From the NCBI RefSeq assembly GCF_025717535.1, contig NZ_JAJIRO010000003.1, positions 558,001 to 622,000 of the forward strand: 64,000 bases of DNA, in the 5' to 3' direction. This DNA comes from Paucibacter sp. Y2R2-4. Its GTDB lineage: Bacteria > Pseudomonadota > Gammaproteobacteria > Burkholderiales > Burkholderiaceae_C. The stretch's first letter is position 1. Each line of letters opens with the position of its first letter. Below are positions 7,952 to 16,458 of the stretch, in pieces. A model generated the notes under the pieces. The model worked only from the letters and a program-made list of their open reading frames with translations. It was not told the origin of the DNA and did no database searches. A program made the translations under genes and the position numbers.

Positions 7952-8580
7952 AAGCGCTGCAGCTTGGTGGCTGGGACCAGGCCGGTGCCGCCCTTCAGTT
8001 GCACCACCAGTTCTCCATGACTGACCACCACCACTTGCACGGTTTCGGTTTTGTCGCCAAAACGCACTTTGTCCCCAGGCTTCAGCGCCGGCGGCACGGG
8101 GATGGCGGGCAAGACAATGCGCGGCGGCGTGGCGCCGGGCGGGTTGGCGGACTTCATGATGGCGCTGAGGCGCTGATGCAACTCCGGCCGTTCCTTGGCC
8201 AAGGCTTCCAGCGAGCGGCTCATCGTGGCCTTCAGTTCCGCCGCAGTGAAGGGCTTGCGCAAAAGAAAACGCGAGCCGGCTGCCGCGGCCTGGGCCTCTT
8301 GTTCGGGGCCGACCTCAAAACTCAGCAGGGCCAGGCGGCAGCCTGGGCTGACTTCTTTGATTTTTTGGTGCAGGGCGATGCCGGTGAGCTCCGCCTTGGG
8401 AAACCAGTCGGTGATCAAAAAATCGGGCTTGAATTCAAGCCCCAGGCTCAAAGCGCTGCTGGGGTCGCTGGCGCAGCGCACCGATTCGGCCGGTAGGCCA
8501 AAGCCCTCCAGCATTTGCCTTGCGAAAGTTTGGACGCCAGTCAGGCCATCGACGACTAAAAAACGAAGTTCGGCGCTCAT
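7948..8580 (-). CDS. Response regulator receiver protein with a non-HTH C-terminus
   Basis: 210 residues. Residues 1-125 are a CheY-like receiver: FLVVDG with D11, the phospho-acceptor D58 in LITDWFP, S87 and K109 in LLRKPF. Only one of the usual two N-terminal acidic residues is present. The C-terminal 70 residues are not a helix-turn-helix; they form a beta-rich segment with KPGDKVRFGDKTETV and a final LVPATKLQRL. No histidine kinase is adjacent. It is upstream of the hydratase gene with a four-base overlap. The output may be protein-protein binding; this is inference. Confidence 0.8.
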   Translation of the reverse strand: MSAELRFLVVDGLTGVQTFARQMLEGFGLPAESVRCASDPSSALSLGLEFKPDFLITDWFPKAELTGIALHQKIKEVSPGCRLALLSFEVGPEQEAQAAAAGSRFLLRKPFTAAELKATMSRSLEALAKERPELHQRLSAIMKSANPPGATPPRIVLPAIPVPPALKPGDKVRFGDKTETVQVVVVSHGELVVQLKGGTGLVPATKLQRL

Positions 8581-8728
8581 GGACGGTGATTAGCCTAATT
8601 TGGGACACAAACATTGGGGCGAGACTCGGATGGTAGCGGCTCAGCCTGGGCTGCGCCGCATGCTGACTGCAAGCACTGAGTGGCCGTGGGGAAGAATCCA
8701 CGCTTGGGTTTTCCGCAAGTGCTGCGCT

Positions 8729-10174
8729 TCATGTTTTTTGCCGCTCGCACAACTGCTGCAGGCAGCGCCAGAAGGCCGGATTTTGCGAGGTGCTGAAGTT
8801 CACCCGCATCAAGGTGCTGGCCTGGCGGGTGGCGCTGAACAACATGCCGGGCGCTGTCATCCAGCCCGCGTCCAAGAGGCTCAGGGCCAAGCGCTCGGTG
8901 TCCACACCCACATCCAACCAGCCAAACAAACCTTGGGGCGGTGTCACGAAATGGCAGCCCGCCGCTTCGGCCAGTCTTTGCGTGCGCTGGCGCGCTGCAT
9001 CCAGATTGCCTTGCACGCGCTCGGCATGCCGGCGCAATTGACCTTGTTCCAGACACAAAGCCAGCGCCCGCTCGACCATAGGGCTGGTCGTGAGGGTGCT
9101 GATCAGCTTGAGATTGGTCAGCTTCTCGACCCGCTCGGGACTGGCCGCCAGATAGCCCACACGCCAGGCCGGGCTGAGAATCTTGGAAAAGCCCGAGACA
9201 TAAATCGTGCGCTTGAGACCGTCCAGGGCCGAGAGACGGGGTGCGTGGTTGGGCGCCAAAAAAGCGTAGGTGTCATCCTCCACGACCAGAAAGTTCGCCG
9301 CCTCGGCCAGCTTGAGGATTTGATGCGCGCTGGCCAAGCTCAAAGTATTGCCGGTGGGGTTGTGCAAGACCGAAACGGTCACGTACATGCGGGGCCGGTG
9401 CTGCGCCACCAATTGCGCCATGACCTCCAAGTCGGGTCCATCGGGGCCGCGCGGCACGGGGGCCAGGCGCATGCCGGCTTGGGTCAAACGGGCGTATTCG
9501 ATGGCCCAGCCGGGGTCGTCCACCAAGACGGTGTCGCCGGGCTGCAAAAACGTGCGGGTGATCAGGTCGAGGGCGTGGGTGGCGCCCACCGTGCTCAGCA
9601 ATTGCTCGGGCGGGCAAGCGATGCTCAAGTCGGCCATGCGCTGGCTCAGGGCGCGGCGCAGGCGAGCGTCGCCAGCCGGCTCGCCGTAGTGCAGCAAGAG
9701 TTGATCGGCACCGCCCTCGCTGGCGCTCAGCACACGGCGCATCGCGCCTTGCAGCATCGGTAAATCCAGCCATTCCGCCGGCAGGGTGCCCAGGCCGGGC
9801 GAGCTGCGCGGGTCGGACTGAAACATGCCGCGCAGCAGGGCGGTGGCGTCCACCGGTGCCGGCTGCTGGCGGTTCTTGGTGGCGGAAACTGCTTGCGGCG
9901 CTCGCTGACGGGTTTCGCGCACAAAAAAGCCGCGCTGCTTGCGCGCTTCCAGCAAGCCGCCCGCCAGCAGTTGGTCGTAGGCGGCCACCACGGTGAAGGT
10001 GCTGACGCCGTACTGGCGCGCACATTCGCGCACCGACAGGAGCTTGGCGCCCGGCAGGATCAGGCGCTGCTGAATCCGCTCGGCAAAGCGCTGCGCCAGT
10101 TGCTGCGCTAGCGGCACATTGGAGTCGCGGGACAGCGGCAGGGCCTGGGTCGTGTGTGTTGACGCAATCGCCAT
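8729..10174 (-). CDS. MocR-type regulator (GntR winged helix fused to PLP aminotransferase domain)
   Basis: 481 residues from the chosen ATG. Residues about 15-85 form a GntR winged helix (LAQQLAQRFAERI, then SVRECARQYGVSTFTVVAAYDQL). The rest is a fold-type I aminotransferase domain with the PLP lysine in SGFSKILSPAWR and the usual NPTGN and DDTYAF segments. MocR proteins sense amino acids or PLP and control nearby genes. It is divergent from a LysE-type exporter gene, with repeated TGTATTG half-sites between them. The open frame extends further upstream, but that extra part has no protein character and runs across the half-sites. Confidence 0.9.
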   Translation of the reverse strand: MAIASTHTTQALPLSRDSNVPLAQQLAQRFAERIQQRLILPGAKLLSVRECARQYGVSTFTVVAAYDQLLAGGLLEARKQRGFFVRETRQRAPQAVSATKNRQQPAPVDATALLRGMFQSDPRSSPGLGTLPAEWLDLPMLQGAMRRVLSASEGGADQLLLHYGEPAGDARLRRALSQRMADLSIACPPEQLLSTVGATHALDLITRTFLQPGDTVLVDDPGWAIEYARLTQAGMRLAPVPRGPDGPDLEVMAQLVAQHRPRMYVTVSVLHNPTGNTLSLASAHQILKLAEAANFLVVEDDTYAFLAPNHAPRLSALDGLKRTIYVSGFSKILSPAWRVGYLAASPERVEKLTNLKLISTLTTSPMVERALALCLEQGQLRRHAERVQGNLDAARQRTQRLAEAAGCHFVTPPQGLFGWLDVGVDTERLALSLLDAGWMTAPGMLFSATRQASTLMRVNFSTSQNPAFWRCLQQLCERQKT

Positions 10175-10312
10175 TTGTATTGCCCTTTTTGCCAATACAG
10201 AGGAAGTACTTGATCGACAAAGTGTATTGCAACTGTATTGCATTGAGCTCGGATACTGCAAGCACGCGGTGCAGCGCTTCAGCTGCCCGCCGCTGAAGAA
10301 ATGGAGTCGCTC
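10175..10312. promoter_or_regulatory. Divergent promoter region with TGTATTG operator half-sites
   Basis: Four copies of TGTATTG lie between the MocR gene and the exporter gene: 10176-10182 forward, 10193-10199 reverse, 10223-10229 forward and 10234-10240 forward. The last two are a direct repeat with an 11-base period, about one helical turn. Direct-repeat half-sites are usual for MocR proteins, so this is the probable operator. Assignment to this regulator is inference. Confidence 0.6.
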
Positions 10313-10924
10313 ATGATGGATGTTCAAACCCTCTTTGCCGTGATGAGCTTTGCGATGGTGACCTCGATCACGCCCGGTCCCAACAACATGATGCTCTTGG
10401 CCTCGGGCGTGAACCATGGTTTTCGCGCCAGCCTGCCGCATGTGGTGGGCATCAGCTCGGGCTTGATGATTTTGTTTCTGGCTGCGGGCTTAGGCTTAGG
10501 CGCCTTGCTGGCGCAGTGGCCGCAGCTCTATCTGGCGCTGAAAGGCTTGGGCGTGGCCTATATGGTGTTCCTGGCTTGGCAGCTCTGGCATGCGGGGGCG
10601 CCTTCAGCGAACCAGGCGGCCCCGCAGTCGGCAGCGCGCTTGATGGGCTTTTGGGGCGCGGCGGCTTTTCAATGGGTCAACCCCAAGGCCTGGTTGATTG
10701 CGATTGGCGCGGTGGCCGGCTTTTTGAGCCCGGCCGCTGACGGCGTGGATTTGCTGGTGCTGGCCCTGGTCTGCGGCTTGGTGAATGCGCCTTGCGTGAG
10801 TCTGTGGGCCTGGGCTGGCTCGCGCTTGAGCCAGGCTCTGGCCGAGCCCAAGCGGCGGCGCGTCTTCAATGCGCTGATGGCTCTGCTGCTCCTGGCCAGC
10901 ATCTGGCCGATGTTGAACACCTGA
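10313..10924 (+). CDS. LysE/RhtB family amino acid exporter
   Basis: About 203 residues, the family's usual length, with six hydrophobic segments. The N-terminal signature SITPGPNNMMLLASGVNHGF is the hallmark of LysE/RhtB exporters, which pump amino acids or homoserine lactone-like compounds out of the cell. The start at 10313 is preferred because GGAG lies six bases before it; ATGs at 10301 and 10316 are alternatives. It heads a run of same-strand genes for amino acid metabolism and is divergent from a MocR regulator, which suggests an export module controlled by an amino acid signal. Confidence 0.88.
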   Translation: MMDVQTLFAVMSFAMVTSITPGPNNMMLLASGVNHGFRASLPHVVGISSGLMILFLAAGLGLGALLAQWPQLYLALKGLGVAYMVFLAWQLWHAGAPSANQAAPQSAARLMGFWGAAAFQWVNPKAWLIAIGAVAGFLSPAADGVDLLVLALVCGLVNAPCVSLWAWAGSRLSQALAEPKRRRVFNALMALLLLASIWPMLNT

Positions 10925-10943
10925 ATGGAATGAGAAGCGACGT

Positions 10944-11654
10944 ATGAAGACCTTGGGTATTTTGGGCGGCATGAGCTGGGAGTCCTCGGCACTGCTGTAT
11001 CAACTCTTGAACCGTGAAGTAGCCGAGCGTTTGGGCGGGCTCAACAGTGCTGATCTGCTGCTGCGCAGCGTTAATTTTGCCGAGATCGAGGCCTTGCAAC
11101 GGGCCGGGGATTGGGCCGGCGCGGCCCGAGTGCTGGGCGAGGCCGGTTTGGGGCTGAAATCGGCGGGAGCGCAAGCCTTGCTGATCGCCACCAACACCAT
11201 GCACAAGGTGGCGGATGAGGTCGAGGCGCTGAGCGGCCTGCCCTTGATCCATATCGTCGACGTCACCGCGCAAGCCTTGCAGGCGGCCGGGGTGCGGCGG
11301 GTGGGTTTGTTGGCCACCCGCTACACGATGGAAGAAGATTTCTATTCGGGCCGCATGCTGAATCGGCATGGCATTGAGACGCTAATGCCCGCACCGGCGC
11401 AGCGTTTGGAGCTGCATCGGGTCATTTTTGAAGAGCTCTGCCGGGGCCAGATTCGTGCCGAATCGCGGGCCTTTTACCTGCAGGTGGTGCAGGACTTGGC
11501 CGCAGCCGGGGCCGAGGCGGTGATCCTGGGCTGCACGGAAATTGCCTTGCTTTTGGACCCCCAGGTGCAGGCCGCTTTGCCTCTGTTTGACAGCACGGCT
11601 TTGCAGGCGCAGGCCGCGGTGGAGTGGATGCTCGGTGGTACAACAGCTGTCTAG
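10944..11654 (+). CDS. Aspartate/glutamate-type racemase family protein (YgeA-like)
   Basis: 236 residues, PLP-independent racemase fold. It begins MKTLGILGGMSWESS, the standard start of the family. The two catalytic positions are in ATNTMH, where Thr replaces the first Cys, and in LGCTEI, which keeps the second Cys. This Thr/Cys pair is what E. coli YgeA has, so the protein likely racemises amino acids with YgeA-like specificity rather than being a classic two-Cys Asp racemase. It sits between an exporter and an aminotransferase, which fits a role in D-amino acid metabolism. Confidence 0.88.
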   Translation: MKTLGILGGMSWESSALLYQLLNREVAERLGGLNSADLLLRSVNFAEIEALQRAGDWAGAARVLGEAGLGLKSAGAQALLIATNTMHKVADEVEALSGLPLIHIVDVTAQALQAAGVRRVGLLATRYTMEEDFYSGRMLNRHGIETLMPAPAQRLELHRVIFEELCRGQIRAESRAFYLQVVQDLAAAGAEAVILGCTEIALLLDPQVQAALPLFDSTALQAQAAVEWMLGGTTAV

Positions 11655-11701
11655 CCGGCGAAACCAAGTCTTTCGCCGCCCACATCAAGCGAGACAAAGA
11701 A

Positions 11702-12910
11702 ATGAGCTCAGTCTGGAACCAAGCGCGCCGCGCCGCGCGCATGAACCCCTCCATCATTCGTGAAATCCTTAAGGTGACCGAGAAGCCGGGCATCTTGTCC
11801 ATGGCCGGCGGTCTGCCTTCGTCGGACACCTTTCCGGTCGAGGAACTGAAGGCCGCCTGCGACCGGGTTTTGAGTGAGAACGCCAAAGAGGCCTTGCAAT
11901 ACGCGGCCAGTGAGGGCTTTGCGCCGCTGCGCGAATGGGTGGCGGCGCGCTCGGCTGAGTTGGGCATGCAAGTGGCGCCCGAGCAGGTCTTGATCACCAG
12001 TGGCTCGCAACAGGGCTTGGATCTGGTCGGCAAGATTTTGTGTGATGCCGGCGCACCGGTGGCGGTGGAGACGCCCACCTATCTGGGTGCGCTGCAGGCC
12101 TTCACGCCCTATGAGCCGATCTTTACCAGCCTCGCCAGCGATGCTCAGGGCGTGGACCCCGCCGCGCTGGCGCGCCTGCCGCATGATGCGCCCGGCACCC
12201 GCTTTGCCTACCTCTTGCCCAATTATCAAAACCCGACCGGCCGTGTCATGCCGCTGGAGCGGCGCCAAGCGGCGGTGGCTGCCGCGCAGCAGGCGGGCGT
12301 GCCTATCGTTGAAGACAACCCCTATGGTGACCTCTGGTTTGACGAGCCGCCGCTGCCGTCCCTGAGTTCGCTGTGGCCTGAAGGCTCGATCTATCTGGGC
12401 TCTTTCAGCAAGGTGCTGACGCCGGGCTTCCGCCTGGGTTACGTGATCGCCCCGTCCGAGCTCTACCCCAAGCTTTTGCAGGCCAAGCAGGCGGCGGATT
12501 TGCACACGCCGGGCTTCAATCAGCGCGTGGTTTATGAGGTCGTGCGTAACGGCTTTCTTGATCAGCACATCCCGAAGATCCGGGCCCGCTACAAAGCCAA
12601 CCGCGATGCCATGGCCGAAGGCCTCAAGCAGCATTTGCCCGAGGGCTGCGAATGGCAGACACCGCAGGGCGGCATGTTCTTCTGGATTCGCCTGCCCGAA
12701 GGATTGAATGTCATGGACTTGCTGCCCAAGGCGGTGGATGCCGGCATTGCCTTTGTGCCCGGCGCTGCTTTTTATGCGCACAGCCCCGACCCTCGCACCA
12801 TGCGCCTGTCCTTTGTGACGCTGACGCCGGCGCAGATCAGCGAGGGCGTGGCGATTCTGGGCCGCGTGCTGCGCGAAGCCATAGACAACGGCGCCGAAAT
12901 CACCCCATGA
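11702..12910 (+). CDS. PLP-dependent aminotransferase, fold type I (2-aminoadipate/LysN-like)
   Basis: 402 residues without a DNA-binding domain. Key segments are SMAGGLPSSDTFP near the N-terminus, LPNYQNPTGR, EDNPYGDLWF and the PLP lysine in LGSFSKVLTPGFRLGY. This arrangement fits the 2-aminoadipate / aromatic / branched-chain aminotransferase group related to the C-terminal domain of MocR regulators. The start at 11702 is chosen because conservation begins at MSSVWNQARR; the frame extends upstream into the racemase gene. The stop overlaps the PhzF start (ATGA). Exact amino donor is unknown. Confidence 0.88.
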   Translation: MSSVWNQARRAARMNPSIIREILKVTEKPGILSMAGGLPSSDTFPVEELKAACDRVLSENAKEALQYAASEGFAPLREWVAARSAELGMQVAPEQVLITSGSQQGLDLVGKILCDAGAPVAVETPTYLGALQAFTPYEPIFTSLASDAQGVDPAALARLPHDAPGTRFAYLLPNYQNPTGRVMPLERRQAAVAAAQQAGVPIVEDNPYGDLWFDEPPLPSLSSLWPEGSIYLGSFSKVLTPGFRLGYVIAPSELYPKLLQAKQAADLHTPGFNQRVVYEVVRNGFLDQHIPKIRARYKANRDAMAEGLKQHLPEGCEWQTPQGGMFFWIRLPEGLNVMDLLPKAVDAGIAFVPGAAFYAHSPDPRTMRLSFVTLTPAQISEGVAILGRVLREAIDNGAEITP

Positions 12911-13764
12911 GTTTGCAGTCGCGCCGATTCGCTCAAGTTGATGTGTTTTCCGCCGTGCCCTTGATGGGCAACCCTTTGGCGGTCGTCATCGACGCCGAAG
13001 GGCTCAGCGACGCGGCCATGGCCAGCTTTGCGCGCTGGACCAATCTCAGCGAGACCACGTTTTTGCTGCCGCCCACCGACCCGGACGCCGACTACCGCTT
13101 GCGCATCTTCACGCCGGGCGGAGAGCTGCCTTTTGCTGGGCACCCGACTCTGGGCTCGGCTCACAGCTGGCTGGCTGCCGGCGGAACGCCTAAGCGCAAG
13201 GGTGAGTTGCGGCAGCAGTGCGGCATCGGCCTGGTGCGCATCAAACGGGTGGTGGAGCGCAGTGGCAAGCAGCGCTTGGCCTTTGCCGCGCCGCCGCTAA
13301 GGCGCGGTGGGCCGGTGTCTCCCGATCTGCATGCGCAGGTGCTGAAGGCCTTACGCCAGCCGACTGAGGAGGTGCTGGATGTGGTGTGGGTGGACAACGG
13401 TCCGCCCTGGATCGCTGCGCGCTTGCAAAGCGCCGAGGCCGTACTGGCCTTGAAGCCGGACTTTATGGCCATGGCCGGCCTGGAGTTGGGCGTCATTGGC
13501 GCCTACCCGGCGGGCGCCAAACAGCAGTTTGAGGTGCGCGTCTTCGTGCCCACCATGGGTTTTCCTGAAGACCCGGTCACGGGGAGCTTCAACGCTGGCG
13601 TGGCCTTGTGGATGATGGAGCGCGGCCTGTGCGCCGATAGCTATGTGGCAGCGCAGGGCAAGGCACTGGGCCGGGCCGGTCGCATCCAGGTGCAGCGCGA
13701 AGGCGCCGATGTCTGGATCGGCGGTGACGTCACGACCTTGATCGAGGGCGAGGTCAGGCTTTGA
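12907..13764 (+). CDS. PhzF family isomerase/epimerase-like protein
   Basis: 285 residues with the PhzF signature at the start (QVDVFSAVPLMGNPLAVV), the catalytic glutamate region NLSETTFLLPP and the second-half FPEDPVTGSFNAG segment, which mirrors the first half as in diaminopimelate epimerase-fold proteins. PhzF itself isomerises a phenazine precursor, but most members have unknown substrates, and no other phenazine genes are here. The ATG overlaps the preceding stop by four bases and the next gene overlaps its stop, so it is in the middle of a tightly coupled operon. Confidence 0.9.
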   Translation: MSLQSRRFAQVDVFSAVPLMGNPLAVVIDAEGLSDAAMASFARWTNLSETTFLLPPTDPDADYRLRIFTPGGELPFAGHPTLGSAHSWLAAGGTPKRKGELRQQCGIGLVRIKRVVERSGKQRLAFAAPPLRRGGPVSPDLHAQVLKALRQPTEEVLDVVWVDNGPPWIAARLQSAEAVLALKPDFMAMAGLELGVIGAYPAGAKQQFEVRVFVPTMGFPEDPVTGSFNAGVALWMMERGLCADSYVAAQGKALGRAGRIQVQREGADVWIGGDVTTLIEGEVRL

Positions 13765-14399
13765 GTTTGCAGCTCGATCATTTGGTGATTGGCGCGGCCA
13801 GCTTGGTCGAAGGTGAGGCCTGGTGTGAGGCCACTTTGGGCGTCAAGCCCAGCAGCGGCGGCAAGCATGTGTTGATGAGTACGCATAACCGCTTGCTTCA
13901 ACTGAGTAGCGAAGCCTTTCCTCGCTGTTATTTGGAGATCATTGCCATCGACCCCGAGGCGCCGCCGCCAGGGCGGGCCCGCTGGTTTGATTTGGACGAG
14001 TCGGCCATGCGAGCCCGGTTGGCCCACGGGCCGGGGCTGATCCATTGGGTGGCGCGCAGCAACTCGCTGGAGGCGAGTCTGGCCGATTGGCAGGCCCATG
14101 GCTTGGATGCTGGCCCAGCTGTGGCGGCCTCTCGAATGACGCCGGCGGGTGAGTTGCGCTGGCGCATTGCCCTGCGCGCGGATGGTCGACGCCTCTTGAA
14201 TGGCGCGCTGCCCTTGTTGATTGAATGGGGAGAGGTTCATCCCAGCGATAGCTTGCCGTCCAGTGGTGTGAGCCTGCTTGAGTTTTCACCCACTTTGCCG
14301 CAGCCGGACTTGCTTGCTGGGTTGGCGGCAAAAACGGGCGACCCAAATGTGCAGATGCGTTTGCAGACGCCGCGCGGCGAGGTTTCTTTGAAGTTGTAA
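13761..14399 (+). CDS. VOC superfamily protein (glyoxalase-like domain)
   Basis: 212 residues with a TTG start that overlaps the PhzF stop (TTGA). The N-terminus LDHLVIGAASLVEGEAWCEATLGVKP is a typical betaalphabetabetabeta VOC opening, followed by YLEIIAIDPEAPPPGR. This fits the Glyoxalase_3 type, whose members are mostly uncharacterised and occur in single-copy form with an internal repeat. The likely fold is clear but the reaction is not. The coupling to the PhzF and aminotransferase genes suggests the same pathway. Confidence 0.82.
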   Translation: MSLQLDHLVIGAASLVEGEAWCEATLGVKPSSGGKHVLMSTHNRLLQLSSEAFPRCYLEIIAIDPEAPPPGRARWFDLDESAMRARLAHGPGLIHWVARSNSLEASLADWQAHGLDAGPAVAASRMTPAGELRWRIALRADGRRLLNGALPLLIEWGEVHPSDSLPSSGVSLLEFSPTLPQPDLLAGLAAKTGDPNVQMRLQTPRGEVSLKL

Positions 14400-14409
14400 A
14401 GGTGAACAC

Positions 14410-15030
14410 TTGAAAATTCTCGGCAAGACTTCTTCCATCAATGTCCGCAAGGTGCTGTGGACCTGTGCAGAACTGGGTTTGGATCCGCAGCAAGAAGAAT
14501 TCGGTTCGGGCTTCAAGTCCACGGAGACGCCTGAATTCCTCGCTCTCAATCCCAATGCCATGGTGCCGGTGCTGCAGGACGGAGACTTCGTGCTGTGGGA
14601 GTCCAACAGCATTTGCCGTTATTTGGCGGCACGTGAGCAGCGTCTGGATCTCTTGCCGGCGGCGCCGCGCGAGCGGGCGCGGGTCGAGCAATGGATGGAT
14701 TGGCAGGCGGGCGAGTTCAACAACGCTTGGCGTTATGCCTTCATGAGCTTGGTCAGGCAAAGCCCCCAACATCAAGACCCTGCCTTGCTGGCGGCAGGTG
14801 TTGCGAATTGGCACCGGCATGTGGGCATCTTGGCCCAGGCGCTGGCCAAGACCGGTGCCTTTGTTTGTGGCGAGCAGTTCACCCTGGCCGACGTGGTGCT
14901 GGGGGTGTCGGTGCAGCGCTGGCGCATGGCGCCTTTGCCCGAGCGGCCGCATTGGCCTGAAATCGAGGCCTATTGCGAGCGGCTGGCGCAACGTCCCGGC
15001 TTTGCGAACTTTGCGCTGAACTTCGTCTGA
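14410..15030 (+). CDS. Glutathione S-transferase
   Basis: 206 residues with a TTG start 10 bases after the VOC gene. N-terminal thioredoxin-fold domain: KILGKTSSINVRKVLW with the catalytic Ser region, NPNAMVPVLQDGDFVLWESNSICRYLA (the cis-Pro and the glutathione-binding ESN). The C-terminal part (about 90-206) is the all-helical domain. It probably conjugates or reduces electrophiles in the cytosol. It closes the run of same-strand genes that begins at the LysE exporter and is followed by a bidirectional terminator. Confidence 0.92.
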   Translation: MKILGKTSSINVRKVLWTCAELGLDPQQEEFGSGFKSTETPEFLALNPNAMVPVLQDGDFVLWESNSICRYLAAREQRLDLLPAAPRERARVEQWMDWQAGEFNNAWRYAFMSLVRQSPQHQDPALLAAGVANWHRHVGILAQALAKTGAFVCGEQFTLADVVLGVSVQRWRMAPLPERPHWPEIEAYCERLAQRPGFANFALNFV

Positions 15031-15041
15031 CCAGCGGCCAT

Positions 15042-15072
15042 AAAAAAAGGCTTCCCGCAGGCAGCCTTTTTA
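15042..15072. terminator. Bidirectional rho-independent terminator
   Basis: AAAAAGGCT (15044-15052) and AGCCTTTTT (15063-15071) form a stem with A and T tracts on both sides. It lies between the converging GST and cytochrome c' genes and can serve both. Confidence 0.85.
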
Positions 15073-15097
15073 AGACGCAAGATACTTGGGTCAACGA

Positions 15098-15559
15098 TCA
15101 GTCGTTGCGGAAGCTGTCGTGGCAGGACTTGCAAGTCTTGGCGGTGCTGCCAAACGCGGCCTTGAGCGCGTCCAGATTGTTGGCCTTGGCTGCCACGGCC
15201 AATTTGGCGGCTTCGCTTTGCAGGGCGCGGGCGCCTTCGTCGAATTTGGCGCGTTCGCTCCAGACGCTGGCCTTGGGTGAGCCTTTCTCGGTGCCGCTGG
15301 TGCCGTCGACAAATGCAGCAAAGGGCAGCTTGGCGAGGTCGGCCACGACTTCGGCATTGGCGGCAGCGGCGGCACCGTCAAACGGGACCTTGCCTTGAAC
15401 CATGGCGCCGATGCGGCCGAAGTGCGTGCCCATCACGGTGAAGGCCGCCTTGCGGTACTTGACGGCGTCTTCGGGCTTCTGGAATTGCGCGCTGGCCGGC
15501 AGGGCGCAGCAGAATCCGGCCACACTGGCCACGGCGATCAGAACAGACTTCATCTTCAT
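15098..15559 (-). CDS. Cytochrome c'
   Basis: 153 residues with a Sec signal peptide (about 1-23, ending ASAQ). The mature protein is a four-helix cytochrome c' with the heme-binding CKSCH almost at the C-terminus, as the family requires, and an N-terminal MGTHFGRIGAMVQGK segment. Members bind NO and help with nitrosative stress or electron transfer in the periplasm. The start at 15559 has AAGGA seven bases before it; a Met two codons later is possible. It is divergent from a diheme b-type cytochrome, a pairing often seen for c' and b561-type proteins. Confidence 0.9.
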   Translation of the reverse strand: MKMKSVLIAVASVAGFCCALPASAQFQKPEDAVKYRKAAFTVMGTHFGRIGAMVQGKVPFDGAAAAANAEVVADLAKLPFAAFVDGTSGTEKGSPKASVWSERAKFDEGARALQSEAAKLAVAAKANNLDALKAAFGSTAKTCKSCHDSFRND

Positions 15560-15724
15560 GCGGACATCCTTCATCAGGGTCTGGCAAGCCAGGAACAAAG
15601 CATTGGGTGAATTGGGCAAGCCGTCCATCGACGGCGTGCTCGGCGCAGTGTAGGCAAGAGTGATGAACTTTGCAGCCTTTGCTGCATGCGCTATCGTCGC
15701 GGCCATGGCAAAGGAGCATCAGGC

Positions 15725-16414
15725 ATGAGTCAGCAAGGGCAATTGAAGCCGGTCCGGGTTTGGGACCTGCCGACCCGCGTGTTCCATTGGGCCTTGGTCA
15801 TCTGCGTGGTCGGGGCGGTGCTCAGCGCCAAAGTCGGCGGCAATGCCATGGTCTGGCATATGCGCTTGGGTTATGGCGTTTTGGCGCTGCTTGGCTTTCG
15901 CATTCTGTGGGGCTTGGTGGGCGGACGCTGGTCGCGCTTCAGCAGCTTTTTCTATTCCCCGGCGGCGCTGCTGCGCTATTTGCGGGGTCAGGCCTTGCCG
16001 GAAGACCACTTCGATGTGGGCCACAACCCGCTGGGGGCGTTCTCGGTGCTGGCCATGCTGGCTTGGTTGCTGGCCCAGGTGGCTTCGGGCTTGATTGCCG
16101 ATGACGAAATCGCCACCACGGGTCCTTTGATCGGTTTTGTCTCGGGCGAAGTCAGCCTGGCCTGGACCGCGTATCACAAGAGTTATGGCCAATGGGGTCT
16201 GCTGGCCCTGGTCGGGCTGCATATCGCTGCCATCGTCTTTTATCGCTTTTGGCAACGCAAGAACTTGCTGGGGCCGATGTTCAGCGGTGACAAGTCCCTG
16301 CCGGCCGCCATCCCGGCAAGCCAGGACTCTTGGGGAACGCGGGTGTTTGCCTTGACTTTGCTGACGGCTTGCGCGGCCGGGGTCTATCTCTTGATCAGCT
16401 TGACGCCGGCTTGA
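15725..16414 (+). CDS. Cytochrome b/b6-type (b561-like) membrane protein
   Basis: 229 residues with about five membrane spans. It starts VRVWDLPTRVFHWALV, the standard first helix of the bacterial cytochrome b561 family, with histidines in RVFHW, AMVWHMRLGY, ARG-free loop and GLVGLHIAAIVFYR-like helices as heme ligands. Family members carry electrons between the quinone pool and periplasmic cytochromes. The divergent neighbour is cytochrome c', its likely partner. The ATG at 15725 has AGG just upstream; the frame stays open to 15686. Confidence 0.88.
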   Translation: MSQQGQLKPVRVWDLPTRVFHWALVICVVGAVLSAKVGGNAMVWHMRLGYGVLALLGFRILWGLVGGRWSRFSSFFYSPAALLRYLRGQALPEDHFDVGHNPLGAFSVLAMLAWLLAQVASGLIADDEIATTGPLIGFVSGEVSLAWTAYHKSYGQWGLLALVGLHIAAIVFYRFWQRKNLLGPMFSGDKSLPAAIPASQDSWGTRVFALTLLTACAAGVYLLISLTPA

Positions 16415-16458
16415 CCGGCAAGCGCTGAGTACACTGAAGCCTGTATTGCCGTGATTGA

